Shown here in pieces: positions 47,152-59,356 of a DNA stretch of 64,000 bases; positions within the stretch are counted from its first letter, which is position 1, and every line of letters starts with the position of its first letter. The notes under the pieces are model-generated. The model saw only the letters and a list, made by a program, of their open reading frames with translations. It was not told the origin of the DNA and made no database searches. Source of the stretch: Taeniopygia guttata (Eukaryota > Chordata > Aves > Passeriformes > Estrildidae). The stretch lies in contig NC_133030.1 in NCBI RefSeq assembly GCF_048771995.1, positions 55,398,001 through 55,462,000 on the forward strand, written 5' to 3'. The position numbers and the translations under genes are program-made.

Positions 47152-50100
47152 GTAAGTGCAGCGCCCAGCACCGCCGGGGGTCGCGGGGGGTGGGGGGCTG
47201 GAGCCTGGCCCCGGCCCGCACGGGGTCACAAGTACATCCCTAAAGGATTTGGGAGGGGAGCGTGACGGCAAAGCCGGAGATTTCCAGCCCGGGAGGGTTC
47301 TCCAAAAGTTCAAGGATTTCCCGTGCCGGGCTTTTATCGAAAAGCGAAACTGTGCGGCTGGACGCCCACCCGTTGCTACAGCCACCGGCTGCCAGAAAGA
47401 GTTAAAAATGGAACGGGAGTTTGGCAGCGGGAGCGGAAGAGCCGAGAAGCGGCTGTGCAGGTGCCGTGCGGGACGCACCCCGCAGCCCGGGTCCTGCGGG
47501 ACCTCCCGGGGCCGCCCAGCCCTGCTGACACCGCCCCGGGGATGCCGGCTCGGTGTCGCGACTGGGATTTAGCTTCGCTAGAGGAGCTGCCGGTGACAGG
47601 CGTTCAGCTCCTCCTTCCGAGAAGCCGATAAAGTGCAGCTGAGAATCAAACACTTGTGTCTGTGGCGCTGGAGGAAACTTTGAGTGGGATGGATGATTTT
47701 TGAGTGGGCTGTGCTTTTGCCCTCTGGGTGCTTGAACGTGCCTGGCTGATGGGCTTACTCCTGTCCTTAATGTCTCTCGGGCAAGCACTGGCTGTGTCCT
47801 TTTCCTCCAGTTTGTGCTGCACGGTGGCACTTAATACGTGGTAGGGAATGGAGAAAGTGCATGAGGATGCCAAGAGTTTCCCTCTTACACAGGTGCAGCT
47901 TTATTGGCATTGTATTTGTCTACACAGTTTTTCCTTTCCGTGTTTGTTTTTTTTTTTTTTTTCTATCAAAGGCCTTTATTATCCTTGTTGCTTTTCCTTT
48001 GTCAGAGCAGGTAGAGCAAAGATTTTGAAAGGTGAAAAAATACATTATTGACACAGAGTCTTGCCTAGACATCTGAAGAAATCCTGAGAATTAGCTGATA
48101 GGGCAAAATGCAACAGAAGACCCTGAGATTCTGTTTCAGGGCACACAAAACCTGTGTTGGGGTTTTGATAACATTTGGAAGTAATGTATTGTTTTCTAAA
48201 CAATGCTTATCTGGATGTTTGCAAGAATGGGGGGGAGGGTCTGAAGAGGAAGCCAAACCCTACTGACCTTCGTTTTCATTCAAAGAGTTCCTGTATGATC
48301 TACAGAATTCCCATTGAATCTAAATATAGTTTTGTTTGGAAGTGCATTGTGGAGCAGTGTCCGAATGCACAGTGAGGTTTGCATTTTCAAGCCAGATCCA
48401 AAGCCTTTTGAAATCGACTGGAGTCTCTCTTTTGGCTTGCTGGGCTAGGAGCAGGCTCTTATTTCTGTGGTGTAAAAGGTCACATATCTTATCTCACTGG
48501 ATCCAGGACTGTTGTACCTTTTGTTTTCTGGATTGCTGCAAATGGTGGAAAGAAGTTTAATTTCCCTTGTGAAGTGCCTGAGGTAGGCTGCTTCAATGAG
48601 GAGCACAGAGACCCCTGTTGCTGTGCTGAGGTGGGCCTCTGCCATAAAGAATTGGGTCTTATCTGTGAGCGGATCTCTGCCATGGGAAAAAAAAATCCCA
48701 GTGTAGGAGAGTCAGGGGCCTCAGCCAGGTGTTCAGGTGAGGAGACCTGTGAGCAAAGGCCTGTTTGTGTGGTCTATTTCCTGCAAGTCTCGGGAGACTT
48801 CCTTGATAAGCACTTGATGATGGGTAAATTAATCCCCCTTTCCTGCAGGGTTTCAAAGCATGCCTAGGAACATAACAAAATAGGAGTCATCACAGTGTCA
48901 GAGCCTCGGCAGAGCTGAGCACCGAGTAACAGATACCTGGAGTTCACTCGCTGTGCAGCATGCAGTAAGGCTTGATGCTTGAAATCTCTTGAAAACTGCA
49001 TTCTCTGACACTTGTGAGACCTGGAGCCTAATTGCAAGCTGAGATTCCCTCTGATCCTGGTGTGGTGAGCAGCTCCTCGGGAAGGAAGATGCAATAAACA
49101 GCTGTCCTTACTGCCTTGTGAGCGTGAAGTAGGTTAGTGGGAGATTATAGCAGGGGTTCGGCTACTCAGCTGCTGTGAATTGGCCTTGCAGTGGGAATCT
49201 GATGCAATATGCTGGCAGGGTGAGCAGTGTGTAATGTTTGTGCCAAAAAGGCAGCTTGCTCGATTCTCCCCCACTTCCCCCACTCTTGTATAATTATATA
49301 ACACGACATCTGAAAAAGCAGCTCCTCTCTGTAAGGATTTCATGCCCATACAATGCAAGTCCAAAGTTTCCTGCAAGCTCTTCTAATGCTCTGTCAAACT
49401 AAGCAACTACTGGATGAGTAAATACCAGAAGGTTACTGCTTGGAGCATGCTGCTCTCAAAGGATTTACCTCCTTTGCCATAATAATTAAGAGATCTTTCA
49501 GCACAGATTCAGAAAGGTTTCCACACCTGGTTGAAAACCCTTTGGAAAGGTGGGTGGGTGCCTCAGAGATGAAAGAAGGGCTAGTTTCCTGCTGTTGATA
49601 TCTTTCCTGATGAAAGAGTGGAGGTGTATTCTCATGCGTGGGGCAGCTGACAAGGGATTGAATTCACATTAGAATAGAAAACCAACGTAGTGTTTGCAGT
49701 CTGCAGGGATAACAAATCTAATTACTTGAGAGGGCTATGATTCATACAGTTTGTGTTGCTATCCTTTCAATTAGACGTATTTAAAATATATAAATAATTT
49801 AAAGTTTCAGTGCTCAGATGATGTGCATTGATTACAGAATACTGTTAGTTGTTTGTGTCTCTTCAAAGTTCTCCAAATCTCTGTGGACAGCTGATAAAAA
49901 GATACACCTCCTTGCTTATGTTTAAACTCTTTAAACAGTCTCCCAAGCTCAAGATTTACTGCATCCTACACTCTCAATTCCCTTCAGTTTACTGCTGCTG
50001 CCTTTACAGTTTTCTACCACAGTGAGGCTTGTGTGTGAATCAAAATGTGATTTTCATTAAGTGTGGATGGAGCCAAGTAAAGTTTAATCTGAAATTATCC

Positions 50101-51659
50101 CAGATTAACATTTTGGTATTGCACTGTTGGCATCAGTTACTGGGTCATGTACTGAACTAATGTAGGAGGGAAAAAACAAGGTATCTTGGTTTATCCCTAA
50201 TTGAAAGTTTTGCAGGCTGTGTCCTTGGAGAATTGGTAATGGGATACATCTCCTACTGCTAGAGTTCTGGCTGGAGTGGAAAGCAGGTTGTTCTGCCTGG
50301 AAGTTGTTGCTGTTGGCAGCTGTGGGACAATCCGTGGGAAATGAGTTGGTGGTCTGTGTTTCATTCCCAATTGGCAAATAGCCTTGTCACAAACCACAAT
50401 TACCACTAATTGGCATCATTGTTGGCAGTTTCAGGGAGACACTGAGGACTGAATGGGATGTAGATTAAATTAGTAATAATATTTCTTAGCACCTAAATTC
50501 TTCGTTTTGTTTCACAAATGCTAATTAATCAATTTGTGTGATTGCCCCTGTTAGGTAAAACCCAAACATGCTGTAATTTCTGCAGAGGTGTATGTCAGAC
50601 TGAGGTAACTCCACAAGGAAGTGGAGAGGCAGGGACTGTTCAATATAAGAGATGTGCTCCTGTAGCTGCTTTTCTGGAGGTAAACTCTGTGCTGCCTCTG
50701 GCACAGGCAATAGTCTTAAGGATATAAAGCTATTGCAAAATGGTTTTAGCTAATCCTTTATGAGCAGAGGCAAAAAGCTTTCCTGGTGTTAGGAATACAC
50801 ACACACGTCCACAGAAGGGATTTATACTGGTGTAAATATTTTGGTTGTAGAAAAGTAATGTTTGTGCCCAGGTATACTGTATGAGAAGAATTTTTTTTTT
50901 AATCTGTATTGAAAGGAGGCTAAGACCAGCAGAAATTCACTTTGGAAGTGATTAGCTCTGATGATCATGTTTCTCCAGCCCAGGGATTCAGACACAACAT
51001 TTCACTTGTCCCCATCCATCCTCACCCCAGACACCCCCAGTCTGAGCAGTTTATGCTGTCCCTACTGCCAGTGCAGGCAGGTGCTAGAGGCAGCATTAAA
51101 CAGGGAAGAAACATTAATTTTGTGTTATAGCCTGAGTTCAGGAAGTCCCTGCTGTCTTAGTTTTTATGAGCTTTTCTTCCCTGTTCTGTTGTTTTGTTTT
51201 GAATTTTTACCCCTGTTGCATTATCTGCGCTGTGTGTTACATGGGCACACCACTGAACGGCTTCCAAGGGCCTGAAGGACAAAGAAGAGAGAACGTGGCT
51301 CTTTTGCTGGTAGAGTTGGCAATTTTTTGTTCCTCAATACCTAAAAAGTCCTGTATTCCCAGCTACCCAGGTCAACTGCAGTTGGGCACAAAGGATCACG
51401 CTGCCAGCTCAGTGACCAGGACAGGTTATGCCTTTGTTGCTGATGAACCATGAATCATTTGAGAGAGCTAAGCAAGCCCTAGCCTGCTGTATCCTTGTCA
51501 GGGCTCAGTGTTACACCAGCCAGAGTTGGAGGAAGAGCTTTTCTGAGTGCTGGTGCTCTTGGAAAAAAGAGAAGATGACAGTAGCTTTAGACATGCTGTT
51601 TACATGGATGTGTCTTACCTGTGCAAATGCCAGGCAGTGCTGCTGGACTGAGCTCCCAT

Positions 51660-51702
51660 CACTCCTCCTCCTGGTCAAAGTGACTCCTCCTGGTCAAAGT
51701 GA
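51660..51702. repeat. Short tandem duplication, CTCCTCCTGGTCAAAGTGA unit
   Basis: The 19-base unit occurs twice back to back, read directly. It is a local duplication with no known function. Confidence 0.85.
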
Positions 51703-53043
51703 TGGTCTCTTGGTGGCACACCTGTGTGTGCTGCTGATTGTGTCACCTGAAGGAGAGATAAAGAACAGAGTTTTGGGATGGCCAGGCTCTTTCCTATGGG
51801 CTTCTCCTGTGTGCTAAATAACTCCCCCCTGTTCCCACCAGCAGCAGAACTAGGGAAGGAGGGTCTGGTAGGATGGAAGTTGAACTGTATTTGTTCCCTC
51901 CTTGTCCCAGATGACTTCATAAGAGGCAGAATCTTCTCTATAGCTGCACACACTGTTTGGATGACAGTAAGCTGGGGCTTGGACATCTGGCTTCTGCCAA
52001 GCAATTAATAACATGTGGATACTGCCCAATTTCTCTCATAGTTTGTGGAAGTTGTAGGAACTTGTTCTGAGCCTTCTGCCTCAATTTTAGATCATTTGAC
52101 AGGTTCAAAAGCTGTTTAGAAGGGCTGTAGTAAGAAGGATGGAAAGAAGGGCCATGCAGTAGTTCTTAGTGCTTTGGAAAACCAGGCTGAGAGGACAGGC
52201 ATGGGACTGAGGACTGTAGTCTTGATGTGTGAGAGTCAGGGATGCTTTGTAATTCTCCCCATGGCCACTCTGATGGCCTGGTATTGGGAGGAATTGAGGC
52301 AAGGAGAGCTCATGGGATCTCTGGCTGCCAGTACCTGTCTCCTCACTGTGCACTGGTGGGTGCTCCAGGAGCCAGTGTAGGACCCTGGGAGAGGGCTCTG
52401 TGTCCTCAGTGTTTGCCTGCAGGGTCGTGCTTCCCTGAAAGAACAAGGATTCAGAGCATATGGGGGCTTCTTGCAACACTTGAGGTGCATGTGGAATTGG
52501 TGTAAGCTTTTAGGAGCAGTTCCTGCTGAGTTTTCCTGCTTGTGCCCATTGTTTTCTGTTAGTGTGTCAACCCTTAATTCTGGGGTAGCCCTTACTGCCT
52601 GGAATTTGGCTGTCACAAAGGTGACACAGATGAGTCTTGGCTAAGTTTGGGGTCCTCTGTTACCTAGGGGCTCTTTTATTTTTGTGGGAGGTCTCACAGT
52701 ATCTGGGTTGATATGGATAAGGGGAATTGAGTGGGAGAGCTGTCTTTTAAAGACTGCTCTCTAGAGGAATCCAATTTTCATGGCTCTTCACAAGCATTAA
52801 GGCTCTTCTAAATGCACCTTAAAATGTTCTATACTTAACATTTCAAAAATGTGTAAGTGGAAAAGTAATGTCTTCGTTAATATATGTGAAACTACGGGGC
52901 ATTTTTTTAAGATGCACATTTAATATTTAATTTTGTGAGAGGGACTCTTGCAGAGACTTGGCTGCGGAGTGCTCCAGGCAATGAGCTCAGATGTGGATTT
53001 CGGGTACGTGTGCAGTGTAATGACAGGGTTAGTGACAGCACTG

Positions 53044-53060
53044 TGTCAAATGTGTTGACA
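53044..53060. promoter_or_regulatory. Perfect palindromic TGTCAA-ATGTG-TTGACA site
   Basis: Six-base arms around a five-base spacer form an exact inverted repeat. TGTCA/TGACA are half-sites of TALE homeodomain proteins (MEIS, TGIF), so a dimer site is possible. It lies in the repeat-free block 52.78-53.14 kb. Confidence 0.45.
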
Positions 53061-53660
53061 CGAGCAGTCCCCTCCTTGGACTCGGCGCAGTGGTTCCCGG
53101 TGTGACAGCATGGGCTGCAGAAACTGATTGTAGTGACTTTGCTTTAGACACTTAAGATTTTCAAGCATGTCCTTTTAAAATACAGGTGAGAGGGATTATC
53201 TTGCAGTTTGGATGCTGGAGGCAAGAGACCTCTCTGGGGGATCTGAAGTGGGGGAGTGGGGATTGCACAATTAGCTGGAGGTGCTGTGGTCTCCTGGGTA
53301 GCTGAGGGTAATTAGTGTTTCTCTGGCTCTTTCCCTGGCTAATTCCTTCAGCACCCTGCCCTATTAGGGGAAAGGGAGGAAACACATAAACCATTTCAAA
53401 ATCCCAGGGGGTGGAAAAGAGCATCTGCTCCTAACATCTGAGGTTACTTTGAACCTGTTGAAATATGTAGTAGCTGCTTTATTGTTTTTGCCAAGAGTTT
53501 CCACCTACAGTGATCCCAGTCTCTGACTTGTTAACAGTGAGGTTGTTGGAGGCAGTAGTCATCCTCCTCCTCATCCCTGGCTCACAGCAGCTGATAGTGG
53601 CTGCTGCTGTGACCTGGCACTGCAGGGTATAGGAGTGGGGATGACTGCAGCCACCAGGAT

Positions 53661-53689
53661 TTTCTTTCTTTTTTTTTTTTTTTTTTTTT
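53661..53689. repeat. Poly-T tract
   Basis: 29 bases of T with two C interruptions. Confidence 0.95.
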
Positions 53690-56600
53690 CCCTCCTCCAT
53701 GACCAGGATTACCCACAATGTTCACAGTTGTTGCACGTGTCTCCTGCTGCTCGGGTACCCCAAAATAGCTGCACTCTTTGGGCCTGAGTTGTTCTTGCCA
53801 CAGTGAAGATGCTGATGTAAGGAAGAGCCAGTTATTCCCTGGGTTTTCAGCTGGCAGATTAATATTTTGTCATGAAAAGTGAGCAGAGATTTTGCTTCAC
53901 CCTGGTTAGACAAGGAGAACCTCTCTGAAAGCGTCTACATGTCTTATGAAATATTTTTTCATGCCAATGCTGTTGCCTTTCTCAACATTGGATTACCTTC
54001 AGGAATAGATCTATTTGGATATTGGTCATGCTGAATAGGGCAGGCAGCTGTCCAGTTGGAAGTACTGTATCTGCTTTTTATTATTTACTGGAAATCAGTG
54101 GAATTCAACTTGTCTGGATTTGTCTCCTTGTCGTCTGACTGCAGACCTGCAGCACTGGAATAACAATTTTTTATTTGTGTCCAGTATTTCCCCAAGTGGA
54201 AGGCATCATTGGGAAGGTGGGAATCTTGTCTATTGCTGGCTGTGCTTGTGATTGGGACCTGCCTGACTTCTTTTAAAAGTGGCTACTAATTTTGTATAGT
54301 GACTTATGGGAGAAAACTTGGGCCCTACTTCAAGGAGAATCATACCTCCTGCTCTGTTAACAGGAATTGTCCCACTGCAGGGATGCAAAATCTGAATTAA
54401 TCCCTGGATCTGTCACTGAGTTTGTGAATTTGGGCGAGCAGATTAATACCCATGGGCTTAATTTCTCCTTTGCTCAGCAAAGGGAAAATGCTTCCATCTT
54501 TTGTTCATTTGCAGTAAAAACATTTTTGTGGTGGAGACTCTCTTGCTTGTATGGTATTATCATCGACTGCTGTTAGTAGAGCTGACTGCTGCTGTAATGT
54601 GCATAATAAGAATATATAGCACAGGGACATAGCACAGAAAATAGTGGACTCTGTGACTTCCAACTGAACTTTCAGGTCAGGTGTTGGGGAGGGGTTTTTG
54701 GAACTGGGGTCACTGCAACAGCATAAAGAGCTAAAAAATCTGGAGACTTCAGGTAAACTGTAAAGGTAGTAACAGGTAGCCCTGAAAATCTGCTAGCTCA
54801 CCAGGACAGGAGTGGTGAGGCTGTGGAAGAAGTCTGAATGTCTGTGGTGTGTGTTCAGTTGGAGTTTCAGTAAGCAGCAGGTGTCAGATCAGCTCAGGGA
54901 GCAGGGGTTAGAGCTGTGCTGGTAGTATCTAAAAAGGTTTTATCTGCATACTGCACGATGCCTCCCTGGATGGAACTGGAAAGCTGCCTTGTGGAAATGT
55001 GATGTGGCCTTTTTAAATGGGGGCTCTCAGTGGCTTCAGTCCCTCCTACTGCTGCTGAAGTTTATGCCAAGGTTTACTAATTATTAGTTTTTCATTAAAA
55101 TGTTTTACTTTTAAATGGAAAGAAAGCTGAATTTTATAGAGGGACTTAAGAGCAAAGCTTCAAATTATTATTGCTGTCATTTGGAATATGCTGGGAATAT
55201 GTCACTTAGCAGGAGTAATCTATTCTTCTCTAAGATATGCTAAAAGGAATGTAAATCTTTGCCATATAGTTCTTTGGACTGACTTTGCTTTGAAGCTGCT
55301 TGAGCCTTTAAGACATAGCTGGCAGATGTTCATTTTCATGTTGGACAAAAAATGTTTAGTATAAATATATCCACCTATTTTAGGCAGCATAATGCCATTG
55401 TTGCATGATTGTTTTATCACCAAGAGTCTGACTGCTGTATAGTGAATCAGAGAAATCTCAGCTCTTGCTCACAAAAAGAGGCTTAGGTGAGTACAGCCTC
55501 CTTCTTTGAGTCAAGTCTTAAAATTTGTCCTTAATCAGCTTTCCTGGAATTTGCAAGCTGCTCAGAGTTTTGGCTGGGGCTGGGCTGCTGTTACCAAACA
55601 TCAGTATCCGTGCAGGATTGACTGCAACACTGGACAGCTGTGGGAAGATGATATTTTTGTTTAGCTCTTAGCAAATCTTCCCCTGATGTTGCTGAGGGAT
55701 TTTGCACTGCTGGGTGGATGGGATGGGGGCCTTCTGTCCAAAACTGAAATGTGATACTTCTGGCTAGGCTGGGCACTGACTTGGCTTTCAGCATGAACAG
55801 GGAAAGAGAAGCATTAGTCCTGGTTCTCACAGCATTCAAAAGGTTATGTTTAAATGTGTTTCCTGTTTTATTGCAACACACCATTTGTAACAATAAGGTT
55901 TGTGTTGCTGTCTGTGTGTATAAATTTATCAGTGCTGATTATACTGTAAGTGGGCAGCATTTGAACTCATTTGGGATGTTAAATCTACCCAGTTTGTATT
56001 GTATTCTGTATTTATTACCTTTTGTTGTTCTCACTGTATTGTATGTTGTAGCATGTATTTACTCCTTTTGGCATTGCTGCTTTTCTCCTAGATCTCAGAC
56101 TACAGCAGTTTCCTAAAGCTTGCATATGGCTTTATCAAGTAAAAATTTATTTTTAGGGGTTGCCTGGTGCTTTTGCATGGCTTTTTTGTGGCTCCTGAGG
56201 AGTTCAGGAATGGTGTCTATGCCCAGGGTAACTCCCATGGCATTCAGCAGAGTGGTGCTGCTGAGTGTTTTGCAGGGGTGAGACTGCTGAAGTGGTTGAG
56301 ATCAGTGGCACTATGCCAGCCTGGTGACACATGTCCAATTCCCATCCCAAAACAGGGCAGCAGGAGCTGTCTCCAGAGACTCTGAGTAATGTGACAATCT
56401 TTACAATTGTCAGAAACCTGAGGAGCAACAACTGGCTTGTATGATCAGGAAATCTGGCCATCCTTGTTTCAATTGCTGTACTCCTTTTGGGTCGCCCATG
56501 GTGTTCCCATACTGCTGCGTGGCCCTGGGAAACCTGGTTCCAAGGAAACACTCATTAATGATGAGAGACAAATTTGCTCTTCAAAATTTGGCCTTTGAAG

Positions 56601-58694
56601 GATGGAAGTGAGGGACAAATATCTTTGCCACTGTCATTTCTGGGCAATACTTGGTGCTGCTTCTCTGGTCAATGAGCAGAAGATGGAAGGGCTAATTTGT
56701 CCCAAATACCCTTTCTAGCAGATGTGCCTTAGAACTAGTATGACCTACAGGCACTGCAGAGCTTTTGTAAGATATCTTGAAAACTCTGCTGTAGGTGAAA
56801 CATGGGGCAGGATTTGTCCTATAACTATTTTGCCTGTAGCTTGAAATTCAAGGTTAAGCCCAGAATCTGCAGTTAAAATGTTCAGGTGTTAGTGTAACTT
56901 GTGTAACTTTAAACTGTGAGCTATTTGTCTTTCTCTGAAGATTTTGTTGCAAAGGCAGGCAAATACATTTGACATTCCTCCAACAAGCTCTCACAAGGGT
57001 AATTTTGTGTGGATGATTGAGTGGCATGGAAACACTGTAGGATACCATCCTTTTGTGGATTTTTTAAAGAGGAGATACAGTTGAAATAATTCATAATATG
57101 CACAGAATCTCAGCAGACTGCTGAGAAAGCTTCTTTCAGCAATTACCTGTAAGAATAAAGTAAAAAGTATTTATTATTGAAACTCACTTTTTAACATTAA
57201 GAAATATTTCTTCTGATATTTCCAATTTTTTATTTGTGTGCTCCAAATGAATGTAGAGTAAGACAAATGTGTTCAAGGAAGAAAAATATGAGTTAATACA
57301 TTAAGTTTACATATTTTTCGTTTGATGGATTTATGGTTTTTAATTACATCTTCATGTCTTGCATTGGGATCCCTGGGGGCCCTTTCTGAATTTCATGCTT
57401 GTACTCTTGTACACATGGGATGCTTTAACCTGCCACCTTGTGCAGCCTTACTGCTGCTTCACTGACCTCTGCTGAAGTTACTGGTTAGTCAAGTTTAAAA
57501 TCTGAGACATCCACAAAGGGCCAGATGATTAGAAGAATATTTGTGTGATTGAGAGAGTTTCTCATGCTGACATTTTGTGAAACACAGACTATTAATGAGT
57601 TTCTCTGATTTTTGTGTGGAAGGTGGAGTTTGTGCTCAGCATTTACTCAGCTGATCACGAGGAGCAACACCTTGGCTGAGTCTTACTGGCTCCCTGAGGG
57701 CAGTCTGGCAGTGGGAAGCAGTCATGTCTTTGGTAACAACCCTTTGGGGAGCCATAGCTGGTTTTAGGGAAGAGTATTTTCAGCAATACATCATCCTGAA
57801 TGTACATCTCCCTACTTCAGTCTCTGGTTACATGCGGCACTGGATTTTCATTTCATAGCAGTTTGCATCGTGCTTCTTTTATTGACAGTGGAATCAATAA
57901 CCTGTGTTAACAGGTGGAAAATGAAGCCTGTTTGTACTGTGCAGTTTCAGTTGATTTACATGGGTGAATTGCAAAGGAAGCCAGACTGCAGAACTGGTCA
58001 ATGTCTGTGTTCCAAATCCATCTCTCTCTGTTGGTATCATTACCCCCATCTGCTTTTCTCCAGCACGTCCTCTTCATTTTTCTGTTCAGTGGGAACATAA
58101 TTACCTGTTTATGTGTATGTGTGTGGAAATGCTGCCAGGATCTATTTGTTATAACTATGATGTAGCTTATTGAAGAGGCAAAAAAATCCCTGGCTGACAA
58201 TATTCAGGCTTTCCAAAAGAAACCTTGCTTTTGGGACTGACAGGGAGTGTGAATATTCAGGCACAACTTGAGCTCCTGTTCTCAGCTTTGTGCTGTGTGT
58301 TCTTTTATTATTCTGGTCATGGCTGCTCCTAAGCACATGCAGCTTAAAAGCAAAACAGCTCTGTTTGTGCTGTAAGAATTTAGTTTGGTTTCAGCTTCTT
58401 ATTGCCAAGTCTTTTTGGTGACACAGAAGATGTGTTGTATGCAGGGTTGGCTTTCCTGACTCACCCTGAGTTCTTCACTGAGTGTTTTATTCCTGTGGGA
58501 GGGTTTGGCTCTTGGGGGATTGGGTGCAGTGAGAAATGTGGAGTAGATAGTTAAAGAACTGAAATGCAGAACACATAACCCTGGGAAGTGAACACAAGTG
58601 AGAACCCAAAGAAATTGTCCTCTGAGGTGATTAATTGGAAGTCTCTACTTTTTTTGTTTTGTTTTTATGATTTTTCTTTTGATTTCTCTTGCTA

Positions 58695-58800
58695 GAATCA
58701 TAGAATATCCTGAGTTGGAAGGGACCCACAAGCCTAACTCCTGGCCCTGGACAGGACCACTCCAAGAATCACACCACACTGGTGCTCAGTCTGCTTTTCC
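58695..58800 (-). mobile_element. CR1 LINE 3' end fragment, minus strand
   Basis: AGAATCATAGAATATCCTGA, GTTGGAAGGGACCCACAAG and CTAACTCCTGGCCCTGGACA read as the reverse complement of a CR1 3' end (family pattern GAATCATAGAAT..TTGGAAGGGACC..CAACTCCTGGCCCTGCACAGG). It is short and 5'-truncated but closer to the family pattern than the other copies, so probably younger. Confidence 0.85.
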
Positions 58801-59344
58801 TTCTTGTGACTGGATCAACAGTCCTGTTTGCTAGTATTAGAAAATTGTCCATGGCATTCTGTCCTTCCAAGAGGCTGTACTTGGGCTTTCTTTGGGAGAA
58901 CTGTGTCACTAAGCATAATGGTAAGAAATGGTCCACCTGCTACTAAGGAAGCGAGCTGAAAAATGTCTGGTTATTCAACAAGAAAAAACATAGAATCACT
59001 GTGTGAAAAACGAACTTCTCTCTGTACCTGAACAGGATTTCTGAAGTCTGTGCAACAACAGAGAGTTAAGGTAATCCTGATCTTACAGAGTGAGTTAACC
59101 CAGGAGTGATGCTTGGAGTGGTCTGTGCAGTGAGTTAACCCAAGAGTTTTGTAGCTCAGCTGAGCACGATGCAGGAGTGACATCAGTGGGGGATTAGAAT
59201 AAGCTTTGTTATCTTCAAAGGCTGTTTACTTAGTGGCTGGAGAATCTCTGTCTGTAGGCAGAGGTAGGAAATGTCCTGGGGCAGGTGGGAGCTGACAGCA
59301 TTGCAGAGAGCCTGTGGTGTTTCTCCTGATGCATCCCTGCATTG

Positions 59345-59356
59345 CCCCCCCCCCCC
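59345..59356. repeat. (C)12 homopolymer
   Basis: Twelve consecutive C are read directly; length error is likely in assemblies. Confidence 0.9.

Noticed and set aside
46526-47478. Minus-strand frames of 160-240 codons opposite KIF26A exons 1b-2
   Set aside because: Antisense shadow of a GC-rich exon; includes poly-Lys from the T tract, and no known family.
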